NCBI RefSeq assembly: GCF_000315625.1
Contig: NW_005434662.1
Location: 433,988-497,987 of the forward strand
From: Guillardia theta CCMP2712
Taxonomy: Eukaryota > Cryptophyceae > Pyrenomonadales > Geminigeraceae
Reading direction: 5' to 3'
DNA: 64,000 bases
Below are positions 35,943 to 46,318 of this stretch, piece after piece. A program made the position numbers and the translations under genes. The notes under the pieces are model-generated. The model did not search any database and was not told the origin of the DNA. It saw only the letters and a program-made list of their open reading frames with translations. Every line of letters begins with the position of its first letter. Within the stretch, counting starts at the first letter, position 1.

Positions 35943-38900
35943 TCAGAGCGAGGGCGCGCTGACCCTCAGACCTTCTGCAGTTGAGAATGCTCCCGGAATA
36001 TGTCATTGAATGTCGAAGAGATCACTAGATTTCAATCAGCCCCCACCCGCGCAAATTCTGAGAGAGTACCAGAAATAGGAAGAGCGACCATCACTACTCC
36101 CAAGATCGCACATATGCTTCCAAATAACTTTCCCACACCAGTTTGCGGGACCATGTCCCCAAATCCTGCAAAATCTGTCATAATCCGCGCGAGCGTTCCT
36201 CAAGAAGCCACAAGTTACAGGGAATCACATATCAGCTTACCAACAGTAGTGATGGTGACGATAGCCCACCACATCGTATCAGGTATTGATCTTGCAGGGA
36301 GTCATGGATTTCGCGAGTGTATGCATGGGCTACTCACAAGAAAGAATCGCTGTGGGGATAGACAGACGTGTTGTCCATTTCCGAATAATAAAGTAGGGCT
36401 GCATCAACCGTTAACAAGAAGTTGGAACTTCCAAGGCGCCAAATCACGGAGCAGAGAAATGGTGACCAGGTGAACTCACCTGAAAACAACAAGGAAAATA
36501 CAACCATGCAGAAGAGTAGAAGACCCTGGACACAAGATGTCAAAGTGTGCTTCGGGGAGAGCATCTCGTTACCAATTCCGAGCGGCACGCAGCGGCAGTC
36601 TTCCATAACACAATGAGGCCATCCGAGTGCCTCGTAAGCTTGAAGATTCTGCATAGTCACACACTTGTTAGCATGGCAATGAAAGCATGTCACTCCACAC
36701 CTCAGGACCCGCAAGACCCGAACTAATTTTGTTCCACCAATCCCTCTCGCATCTGATCCGACAGAATCAGACAGAGCGGCTTTAAAAATAACCTTCCAAA
36801 AAGTACATGACCAACGATGGTAATATTGCAACGACGTCCAAAATATTCAGTAGGTCCTTTAGGAAGGCAACCTAGGCAACCTTGTCTACGTTGACTATGA
36901 ATCTGCAGAGGTTATGAAGGCAAGGAAAGGGAAAGGGAAAGGGAAAGGGAAAGGGAAAGGGAAAGGGAAAGGGAAAGGGAAAGGGAAATGGAAAGGGAAA
37001 GAAACAAAAACAGAACAGTTAGATGGAATTAGACGAGGGAGAGCAAGAGACCTTAGCAGAAATTCCACGAGGAAGTACATCACAAACGAGAAATCCATCT
37101 GCCTCACGATGTTCATGCTCATCTGGGAACGATCATTTGTAAGACTCGAGTCTACAACTTTGGAGAAGGGCAAAACACGACGAAATAGAGTGAACCAGCA
37201 TAAAATTTTGCAAGCATGAACCAAGGAGAGAGCTATACCGGACTAGATTCGACCTCTGGTATAGTTTCTATGCACACAAGGACAACAGAGGATATTATCT
37301 AGAGAATTTTCGTTAGCTACTATAAAATAGAACGAGGATCCGAGATTTCTTACCAGCACAAGGGAGACCAAAGAAAGAAGCCAAGCTCTGATTGAAGACG
37401 AAGGCTCCTCCAACAGTATGAACAGCCTATTCCAGCAATGAGTGATAGAGCTCTCATCACCCGTTGGTGATCTCACTTGCGGCGCAATCCCCTTTTTGGT
37501 TTACCAGGACGTTCAGCGATTTTGTCTGTGTCGTATCGTGCTAGCATTTCTTTGATGCCCTGAATGAGAGAAATCAGCATAAGAAAAAGGTTCAAGAATA
37601 ACAATTCACCGGTATGTCTGCCCTGTGCATCGAAAAATGCTGCAGTTCATTAATCCACGTTTCGGGAGCAAGATGAGGTGGCTAAACAACAAGGTCAAGG
37701 AAAGGTTCACCAGGTTCAAAAATGCTCAAATCTTACTCGGAGAGGCAAGACACCTTCCCTGTAAGAATTCAATATTTCCACAAATGCTAATGGATGGCGA
37801 TCGAGAATCAACTGGATCAGACAAGTCAAATACCACGATAAGCAAACAAACTGATAACCTTCTCTTGATTGAACAGCACACCCGATGGTTCAGTCACTAG
37901 ACTGGTCAACAAGGTTCCTACAAGTACGATGACAAGCATGTATGTCACCCTCAAATAAAAAAGTACCAGGATATCGTCGCAGGGTCCTTTCATATGTCAC
38001 ATTGATCAACCCTCCACAGATAATTGTAATCTTCCGTCCCTTCCCTTGGTTTGCCATCAACTGATAAATTGAGAATGAAAAAGATGAGCAGATCAGGAGG
38101 ACATTCAACTTTCGAAAGTGCTCAACATACCTTCTCTTTAACTCCTAGCAGCACAGAGGTCCAATTCCGCACACAATTTTCAGAAGGGGAAGGCGAACCA
38201 ATTCGTTTTTCCTCCGAGTAGCATGACCACCGACGCATGACCGGATCTGAGTTGGGTTGTTGAGGCAAAATGGCTTCCTCCGACCTTTGTTCATCTGGGT
38301 TGGACGCCCAACTTGGAATCCTCACTTCCATGATGTCCAACCACTCGGAAATCCCTGATTTTGAGTTTGTTGTGTCGTCTACCACTCCCTTTGAATTATC
38401 ACTCTCCACCCCATCGTCCTTCTCTGATCGTGAATTTTGACCCTGTCCCCAAGAGAGAGGGCCGGTCACCCTGGAAGCGAGAAGACACCATCAGTTTCCA
38501 GCAACAAACAAAAGACCTGTTGGTCCCAGCAAACCTGGATGAAGCCGAGGTCGGTGAAGGAACGCGTCCGTTAGCATGCTGCGGACCGTCCGCGGGCTCT
38601 TCATCCGCGGACATAGGTTTTGAGTTCGATTTCAGTTCCCAGTTGCGATGCAATGATAGCTTCCTCATTGGAAATGAATTGGATCTTTCCATCGCCGGGA
38701 AATCCATCTCGGCGTCTGCTAGCGAGTCGTTGATGATCAGCTTCTCTCCCAGAGTGTCAGCATGCAAGTATTCTCGTTCTCCATCATCGAGTGTGATCTG
38801 AGCTGTAGCTGTGGGGTTACTGGAATGAGCAATTGCATCTAACACCTTTTCTTGGGATTTGTTTTTCAGAACATCACCATTGAGAGCTGGGATCAGGGCC

Positions 38901-39001
38901 TCAAACGAGTATCTCCTCGGAGGGAAGGAATTGAGGCGTGCTCTTCTTACTCCGTCCTCCTGACTTTCAGATAAAATGTCAGGAGGACGATGGCTCGCCA
39001 T
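35943..39001 (-). CDS. voltage-gated potassium channel (Kv, T1 plus six membrane spans)
   Basis: About twelve exons from ATG 39001. A long polar N-terminus precedes a T1/BTB tetramerisation domain (KITIICGGLINVTYERTLRR, then DRHPLAFVEILNSYREGVLP, then HLAPETWINELQHF). S1 is WNRLFILLEEPSSS...WLLSLVSLVLV; S2 is FVMYFLVEFLLR; S3 is LNILDVVAILP. S4 carries regularly spaced charges (KLVRVLRVLR joined to RIFKLTRHSDG). S5 is LLLFCMVVFSLLFS. The pore helix is SIPDTMWWAIVTITTVG, and the filter reads TVGFGDM, split by an intron at 36166-36240. S6 is ICAILGVVMVALPIS; the likely stop is at 35943 with other tail choices. Kv channels conduct K+ on depolarisation. Oddities: an in-frame TAG within a 9-bp duplication before S3, and a 13-nt frame-breaking gap between S3 and S4. 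Confidence 0.88.
36872..36880 (-). repeat. 9-bp tandem duplication with in-frame stop in Kv exon
   Basis: On the coding strand the exon reads GTTGCCTAG followed directly by GTTGCCTTC. Removing one 9-bp copy restores an exon whose length between RF and FLK equals that of other Kv channels. Confidence 0.75.
36918..37005. repeat. AAAGGG hexamer repeat in Kv intron
   Basis: About 14 units of AAAGGG. On the transcribed strand this is CCCTTT, directly upstream of the acceptor for the S2-S3 exon. Confidence 0.9.
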
Positions 39002-40599
39002 GGGTGCACCGAGGAGGGCTAATGCTTCACTTGGAGCATGGATTGCAATATTTAACGGAAATCATTTCCAGCAGTTTGTGATTGACTCTATTGACCTCCA
39101 ATCTGATATGCACAGTCTGAGCACTGCTTGGGTTCAAAGCACCAGTCATGCATAGGAACTCTGAGCTTCATAGGCTGCGATCCGATAAAGTGACGTGTGC
39201 GTCGCTTCAAGTTTCAATAGACTGCAGGATAGGTAGGGTTGTTTGAAATAAGAAAACGCACACCTCCTCACAAGACGAAGATGTTCTCACGTTCTCATCC
39301 CCTCCTCCATACCCAACACTATAATGAGCTCAATATTCGCATCCTCATCTTCACTCCCCTCCTTCTTTCGCACTCCCCAGCACCGCCGCTGCTAGTGCAG
39401 GGCCTCGACATGTTCGAAGATTTAGAGAGTGATTGTAAAAGGGTTTTATGAGATAATGTATTATAGATAAAAAGTTATAGAATAACATCTGGTACTCTGA
39501 CCGCGATCCTTATAGATCGAGGTATCGCTCTGGACAGTATTGACAAATGAGGATGGGCTTACTTTTGTACCATAAAATATTTTCGACTTTTAACAATAAA
39601 TTGTACCCAGCCCCTACCTCCCCAACATCATGGATAAAGTTGCATGATTGGTAGGGTACTCATCGAGGCTAAAATAACAACTTGTACAGAAAAAGTCTGG
39701 AAGTTGTAAAAAGATGATAGTGAAAAATACATATATATATATCTATAATTTAATCTTAAAAATGTTCTCAGCCAAATTGGCCCCCCGGACCCTCCCGTTG
39801 GACTGTTCATGACCCACCCCACAAGAGGACAACCCTGACCCTCCTGATAGCGATTTCCGTCCCCTACGTCCACTACCCCCCTTATCGCCCCTTGGCACCC
39901 CCAATTAAACGTTAACCTACAGGCCCCCGGAGGGGTATTTCGGTGGCCCTTGGAATCATTGACCCACCCCCTTCTCCTGAGTATCCAAACGTATCCCAGG
40001 AGGGGTACAAGGTTGTGATGTAAAGCCACCCGGATGAGTGAGCACGATGTAACACAAGACCGTTACTACTATAACTTTATTATCTCATAAATGTAACGGT
40101 CAGTCGCAACTGGCAGGTTCAGTCTTTTGTAACGTTGCAACTGAGACATAACTGTCACTCCAAGGGGCACGATGCTGCAGTGGAGGGTGGGCGAGGGGAG
40201 AGCAGTAGAAGTGCGGCAAGGAGCCGTACAAGATACGGTGAGGTCAGAAAGCTCGAGACATGTTGGTTGGATGGAGCCGCCAGCTAGACGCATCTTCAGG
40301 TCCAGGAAATCTGTCATGCTGGCCGACCAGCAGTAGAAGAGACAAGTGTAGATGAGGTAGAATTGATCGGATATCGCAGATGGATCGTAAGGTGAAGGAT
40401 GAAGAGGGGAATGGAATCGTGTGTTGTTCAAAGTTGATGGTTTTGCGCTCCGTGTCTCGATGTGAGCCGGTGCATCTCATCCATTGTGACATATGAGGGT
40501 GGAAGTGACCCGAAGCAACTGTTTTCCTCTCCTGACGAAGTTGATGAGACGATCTCGTTGAGTGTTTGTCTTTCAGGTTTGTGAGCGACCTCCGGAACA
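39002..40599. other. intergenic, AT-rich then C-rich
   Basis: 39430-39760 is unusually AT-rich for the window, with an ATATATATAT run near 39730. 39770-40030 is C-rich with TACCCC-like words. 40070-40570 is neutral and probably the promoter of the next gene. No exon can be supported. Confidence 0.45.
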
Positions 40600-42084
40600 A
40601 TGAGGGGCCCCAGTCGTTGGCCCGGCTCACTGGCTTGCATCAGCCTGGTGGTTGCCGTGGTGACAATTTGTATCATTCCGTACGCGAGGAAGGAGAATGT
40701 TCCGGTCGAGATGACGGCGAACAACTTCCAGAAGGGTGCGAGAGCAGCCGAGTTGAGATTTCATCGCACCTTTCAGCTGGCAACGAGGGACAAGGAGGAG
40801 TACAGGAAGCAATCGCGGCTGGCAAAGAAAGATTCGATGCTTGCAACTTCATTCCACAAGGCCTCTCAGAAGCTCTCCAGTAACGCTGTCAAGCTGCATG
40901 AGGAATCCGAATCCAACAATCTGAAGCTAAAGGAGGACTACAAGGAGATATCCAGGGACATGCGACGCCTTCAAGTGCAAAGGAGTGCCCTGGGTCTGGC
41001 TAGAAGACAAGTCGAAAAGGAGGAAGCGCTGAACAAATTCATGGAGGCATCAATCCCCCACGTGCAGACAGAATTAAAATATGTCGATGGAAAGATGGAC
41101 GATTTGCGTCGTGCGAAGGGTTTGATTGAGAAGGAGCTGAAGAAGGGTATCCAAGAAGATCATGCTGCTCGAGTCCTCGCAGACAAGTCACGGGTTGAGC
41201 TGGATCGTTATCAACAGCAGGCAGTTCATGCTCGCCAAGAAATGAATGAAGCCAACACAAGAAAAGCCATTCTCCTGTCTCAAGCCAAGGTAGCGAGCAA
41301 AAAGGCTCGTTTCCTCCAGGCAATGGCTGGCCATTCACAGGGCAAAGCTAATGAGGGAGAGATCGAAGGTCTGGCAAATAGATACGAGCTAGAAGCATCA
41401 TCTCTGAAACACAAAGCTTCAGAGAGCAGCAAGGTGGCCTCCTTGTGGGATGCGAAGGCGAAAGAGTCTCTCACTTACCTCACTATGCTGATGGACAACG
41501 CCAAATCTGCTGCTTCTTATGTGGAAGATGTAAGGGGGCTTGGAAGTAAGATGATGCTGGAGCACAAGGAGGAAAAAGAGCTCGCGCATGAAAAAGCAAG
41601 GTTGTTGCGAAGATTGAGGGACGAGAAGAAAGAAGAAGACAAAGCTCTGGAGCGATTGCACCTGAGCAAGAAAGCTTTGCAGATTGGTGAGAAGAAGACA
41701 GAAGATAGTGAGAAACGATTGAAGGCGATAGAGAGGAACTATCAAGCCTTGGGAGAAGAAGATGCAGACAAGGACAAGCATGCGAGGATCTATCTTCAAA
41801 AGGCTTGGTTGGATGACAGACAGGCAAGGGACCTAGGAGCTGCCGCTCAGATGCACCAGAACGCAGCCTTGGTAACTTTGTCATTGACTTTATGTTAAGC
41901 TGACTCTTGCCAGGAATTGTCAAGTGCTTCAAGAGCTGAGGCGACAGAAGGAAAGGCACTGGTGCAGGAAGCTCGCGACCTTCTCAAGTTTTCCAAGTAT
42001 AACGGGGAAGCCAAGAAGGAGCATGAGGAATTGAAAACTTTAAGTGGAAGGAGAGACCATGTCTCTTCTGTTATTGGTTGGTGA
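40600..42084 (+). CDS. long coiled-coil protein with N-terminal membrane anchor
   Basis: The ATG at 40600 begins with a basic N-terminus and a hydrophobic span (LACISLVVAVVTICIIPYA). More than 400 residues of almost uninterrupted coiled coil follow, rich in Lys, Glu, Ala and Leu (KLKEDYKEISRDMRRLQVQR, EEKELAHEKARLLRRLRDEK). One intron lies after NAAL; exon 2 starts ELSSASRAEATEGKAL and ends VSSVIGW with stop at 42082-42084. Total is about 489 residues. It looks like a type II membrane tether or filament-forming protein. No specific family is recognised. Confidence 0.8.
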
Positions 42085-42597
42085 CGACACTTGTAAATGT
42101 TACAACTACTGGTCTCATTGGAACTTCCTTTCCCTTACTTCTCTCAAAACCTACTTCACATGAAGGCCATTGAACCCCTGAAGATTCTTCAGCATTAATG
42201 ATAATGTCTCCTCACTTCTTTCGGCTTGAAATCCTGACAGTGCAAAGTTCCATCTTCGCAAGAAAAAGAAGGAAAACAACAACCTGCAAGTCCTGCTGCC
42301 TCTGTACTTGTTTCGCCACTTTCGCCGCCCACTCCTCCCGGCATTCCTTGTTCGCCTGCCATTGGATCAACGAGAGGTGCAACTTGCACGTGCAGTCTCA
42401 CTTCCAGCTGCCTTCTGCTTCGAATCGCTCTCATCTTGAAGTAGACAGTCAACCGGAGACAGGTCCCTTAAACAGTACTGACCTCCTTCTGAGTCTCAAG
42501 GAGAGGCTTGATGTTCTTGAGCATCTCTTCCATAGCCTGTTCAAAAAAATTGTCCCAGTGACCTCTCATACCTAGCAGGACTCTATCGTTCTATCTC
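42085..42597. other. convergent 3' region, nothing recognised
   Basis: About 500 bases between two converging genes. Frames on both strands lack protein-like composition or splice support. Confidence 0.4.
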
Positions 42598-43810
42598 TCA
42601 TACCCGCTGCAAGACTTTGCGCCAGTTCCTGTGCGAGAAGATGCTGGCAAGTTGCGACAGGTCAGCATGGCACCTGTGATACAACCACGAGTACCTTGCT
42701 CCTTTGGCCCTTCTTGTGATTGCAAGGATCTCAATCCAAACGTCCCCGTCCCGGTCTGCCTTCTCGTCTTCCATCGTGACTTCAAATTTCAATTCTCCCT
42801 CGAAATTGTTTCCCCTGCCAGATGTCAACGAACCGTTCATGACTGCTCCCATTGCTCACATCAGGGTGCTGCAGCCCATCGACCAAGTGAGCGTCTCTCC
42901 TTTGTTAGAGGCGTCGGACGCGGTTGATGTTGCGTTTGATTGGTCCTGAGCTTCAGCCCTCGGCAGGGGATCACAGTGAGACATCTGGGCATACCATGTG
43001 ATCTCAGTTTGCCGCAGCGACAAGCAAGAGAGGCATTCACCCTCCATGGCAAGACAGCATAGCCGAGTCTGGTCTTGATCGTAATAGCAAGATTGTCGCG
43101 TTGAATCTTCTCAGGCACGAGAGCTTGCTGAGTTGCTAAATGTGCGCTGGCGCAACAACCCAACGGTCATGATCAGAAGCATCCGAGGAGAAACAAACCC
43201 GAGCCAATCAACCGTGTCCAACACCCGCAGCGACTTGACGGCATGGCAAGATTCGACAAAATCATCGTACCCGTGACCAACCTGACACAAAGCAAGAGAG
43301 TCAAGAGTTCACAAGACCTCTACGGTCAGCCGCACAAACCTTCATCTTCTTCTTGAAGCACGAGAACCCAGGTGGAACTTGCGATTTCATCGTCAGGCCG
43401 CTCAGCTCATGATTGATCGGCAGGTTCGTCAACGTGGGCAAGAACTCGTTCTTCATGTATTTTGCATTCGGTCGGAGGAAGGTCATAGTTGGATATTGGC
43501 TCTGAATGATCACCGGCCAACCCCCTTGCACTTTCTTTCTCAGACTGTACGCCATATATCCTGCTGCTCCTGCTGACAGTACGTAGCTAGCCTCCTTTGG
43601 ATTCCTCCAGATCGCGCCTCCGATGCCTGCAACAATGCCCATCACGCCCACGCTCCTCCTGCTGTCGCCGGCTTCAGTGGTCTTCCCCTGGGCCTCGCGT
43701 GCTCTCTTTGAGAATGGAGCGATGGGTTCGTCAGAGCCTGGCGTCCACTTTATGTCAACCTGGAAGGAACGTGAGGAGGATCACATATCTTCCTCGTGCC
43801 CGCTCACCAT
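42598..43810 (-). CDS. membrane-associated protein, unrecognised
   Basis: Four or more exons. The start ATG (43808-43810) appears to be followed at once by an intron: ATG|gt...ag|GTTGACATAAAGTGG, giving MVDIKWTPGSDEPIAPFSKR. A Gly/Ala hydrophobic region follows (VGVMGIVAGIGGAIW, then YVLSAGAAGYMAYSL), then WPVIIQSQYPTMTFLRPNAK, then VGHGYDDFVESCHAVKSL. Later exons contain NLAITIKTRLGYAVLPW and GNNFEGELKFEVTMEDEKA, then GDVWIEILAITRRAKGA, ending NWRKVLQRV at 42598. The last part looks like a beta-rich lipid- or ligand-binding fold. The Gly-rich hydrophobic pair suggests a hairpin in an organelle or ER membrane. I cannot name a family. Confidence 0.6.
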
Positions 43811-44826
43811 GGCCAGGCAGCCTCGCAGCCTTCGGCTGGACTGATGGAGATGTTGAATGGTCGAATCAGCCGGAAGAAAGCCTCCACATAACAAAGTGCC
43901 GAGAAGAAGCTTCTGAATTAAAGCCATGCCGATCTAGGAACCCTTCAAGACCTGTCAAGACGTTTCAATGTCAAGATTTCATCACCAAAGAATGATCGCT
44001 GCCGCCTGTTCTGCATTTCGACCGAACCGTAGTCTTGGATTCGTGTACCGCTTTTCTAGTCCATGCAACTGACATTCTGGACCCATCATTCCAACACTTA
44101 CACACGTTCTGATACGTATACACCTTCTTTCTCTCTCTCTCTCTTTCTCTCTCTCACTGACCTTCCCCTGTTTGTTATCTCCTCACTCTTCCTCGTCCTC
44201 GTCTTTCAATTTTCTCTTTCGGAAGTTTCTCAACCTCTCTCCCTCGGTCTTCAGGCACTATCTTTGCTCTTCCCGTTTGCTGCCGCCTCTATGTGCCATC
44301 CGCCACCTCCTTCTTCCTCTGTACAATCTTCGTATCAGCATTCCTCTTGTATTATCACCCTTTTCCTTCCTCCGCACTCACGCCTTGGGGCTCTCCTACC
44401 CTCCCTGCATGCTTTCTCGATCGCTCTAGTCGCATGCAGAGTCGCATGGACCATGAGATGGGGAATGAGGGCGATGAGAACGGGGGCCCGGTCACCGGGT
44501 GCAAGACCGTACCGTACTACGGTACGTTCAGTGCCGCGGTACCCGTCATGACAGCCTGTCGACCGAGCAGCATCATTGTGATGTACGGTCACTAAGTCAA
44601 GTTCAGTCATTAGATGGTACAGACAAGCACAGGATTACACCATTCATATACCCGAGTCAGAGGACAAGCTGTACAGACAAGTACAGGATTACACCGCTCA
44701 GTGGGCAAGGCGGAAGCTAGATCACTACTACTATAATGATTAGACTCTCAGCGAGACTGTACAGACAAGTACAGGATTACACCATTCATGCACCCGAGTC
44801 AGAGGACAAGGCGGAAGCTAGATATA
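43811..44826. other. intergenic with CT repeat, palindrome and direct repeats
   Basis: 44126-44157 is a CT-rich microsatellite. Around 44505-44530 there is an inverted repeat of CCGTAC/GTACGG type. 44610-44825 contains direct repeats described separately. No exon is supported. Confidence 0.5.
44610..44825. repeat. degenerate direct repeats (about 50-130 bp periods)
   Basis: Three copies of GTACAGACAAGTACAGGATT (one with AAGCACAGG) start near 44618, 44669 and 44759. CCGAGTCAGAGGACAAG occurs twice and GCGGAAGCTAGAT twice. It may be a small local array or remains of a mobile element; no terminal repeats or ORF are seen. Confidence 0.75.
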
Positions 44827-45181
44827 CTATGCTATGGTCAGAGTGTGGCCTGAGCCTCGGACCGTCTCATCATCCGACCGACACTGACTGAAATATTTCT
44901 CTGCAGCGCTTTCAACAAATAGAAAACCCGAACGAGGTTCGAGTTGCCAGATTGAGTCCTCCTGCCCGTTAAAATTCTCCAAGTCCTTTACAGTTCCAAA
45001 AGCTTTTCTGCGCTCTGTAGGAAACGGGTAAGGGCCCGGCAAGTCGAACTCAGGGGGCAGTTGCTAGTGAACGACAAGCAACGGAATGAAATTACCTTCC
45101 GAATGCCGGAAGCTATCTTCCAGAATGATCTTCGAGGGCTTTCACCTTCATCCTCGGCCTTAAACTGCGAGTCAAGCTCAG

Positions 45182-46318
45182 TCAGAGCAACGGTAGGACG
45201 CCATCAATCTTGGCTATCACCCGCATTGCTGCTTCTTTCTTGACGTTCACAGTTCCATTCTTCCACATCTCAAGGATCTGGGGTTCTGTTCCATATGTTC
45301 CCGAGCTCATACCAATGTCTACTCTCCAGACCGCGCCATCACACGCGCTATTTATCGTCTTGCTTTCTTGTATGGTGTGCCCGATCACCATGCGCCTGAC
45401 ATCTCCAGGAAGAGCTTTCAGAGTTGCGTTGAGAGTGGCGCATGTGCCTGCATCTATATGTGTCCCCCCGTATCGTCTCATCCATACCATGCTGTCAGGC
45501 GTGCTTGCTGCTGGCAACGGCAGTCCATCTTTCTCGCCGCGGAAAAAGGCTGATACTTCCTCATTGATCTTTTTCAACGCCTCTGACGGGTTCTCGTGTC
45601 CGATAATGTGATCAAGATCGATTCCAGCATGCACAAACAGAGTTTGCCCGACAATCAAAGCTGTTGTTCTTTCCTCAGCCAAGATTGTTCTTGATATCAT
45701 GCCTCCAGGATGCAAAGCCATGTACCTGCTTAGACCGGCAGATCCAGACAGCCTGGAAGCTAATTCATGACATTGCAAGTTGCTAGCATGGCATTCGAGG
45801 GGCCCTTCATGTAAATCACAGAGATTTGCGTGAAACTCTTCTTCCGTTAAGGTTGAGTTGTTCATGCATTGCCTTTGCCATCGAAAGAAATTTTCCAAAG
45901 CTCCACGTGTCGCATATCTTGCTGTATGTGTAGACAAGATTTCATGGTTCCCTATCAATACGTGGAGAGCCCCTTCATGTTGGCGTGCCTGAACAGCAAG
46001 CTTGCGAAGGAGAGACAAGATTTGAAGCTCGTCATCCCCTCTATCAAGCTGATCTCCTACTTGGACAACTACAGTCTTGCCACCAACCCACTCGTCCCTC
46101 TCTGGATGCAAAACCTCTGCGAGTCTTAAAGCCCGTCGTGTTGCTACAATGTCTCCGTGGAGGTCTCCAATAGCTACCAGACGATCGGGTTGAGGTAGAG
46201 GGGTTCCATCAAGATGTGCCGCGATCCGATGTCGCTTATCCTTGTCGTCCTGCAAGCCAGCCAACTCCTGGATCGTGAGGGCCAGGACACAGACCATCAA
46301 CAAACACCGCATGCTCAT
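45182..46318 (-). CDS. Shewanella-like protein phosphatase (secreted metallophosphoesterase)
   Basis: A single 378-codon frame from ATG 46318. A signal peptide (CLLMVCVLALTIQELAGL) precedes the PPP-type catalytic core: metal ligands in VAIGDLHGD, VQVGDQLDRGDDE and VLIGNHE, then LFVHAGI and VIGHTIQ. Spacing between GDLHGD and GNHE suits the Shewanella-like phosphatase branch known from plants, algae and Apicomplexa. Expected activity is phosphoprotein or phosphoester hydrolysis with two metal ions, in the secretory route or plastid. The frame ends GVLPLL at 45182. If a 35-nt intron after AKIDG and a 32-nt intron (45064-45095) are spliced, the protein instead continues with FKAEDEGESPRRSFW and ends HTLTIA at 44827, adding about 95 residues. 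Confidence 0.9.
   Translation of the reverse strand: MSMRCLLMVCVLALTIQELAGLQDDKDKRHRIAAHLDGTPLPQPDRLVAIGDLHGDIVATRRALRLAEVLHPERDEWVGGKTVVVQVGDQLDRGDDELQILSLLRKLAVQARQHEGALHVLIGNHEILSTHTARYATRGALENFFRWQRQCMNNSTLTEEEFHANLCDLHEGPLECHASNLQCHELASRLSGSAGLSRYMALHPGGMISRTILAEERTTALIVGQTLFVHAGIDLDHIIGHENPSEALKKINEEVSAFFRGEKDGLPLPAASTPDSMVWMRRYGGTHIDAGTCATLNATLKALPGDVRRMVIGHTIQESKTINSACDGAVWRVDIGMSSGTYGTEPQILEMWKNGTVNVKKEAAMRVIAKIDGVLPLL

Noticed and set aside
36895-37224. FPFPFPF repeat frame in the Kv gene
   Set aside because: Comes from the AAAGGG hexamer array in an intron. Only the upstream S2 segment of that frame is exon.
44610-44825. CRISPR-like array
   Set aside because: Repeats are few, unequally spaced and degenerate, with no cas genes, in a eukaryotic context.
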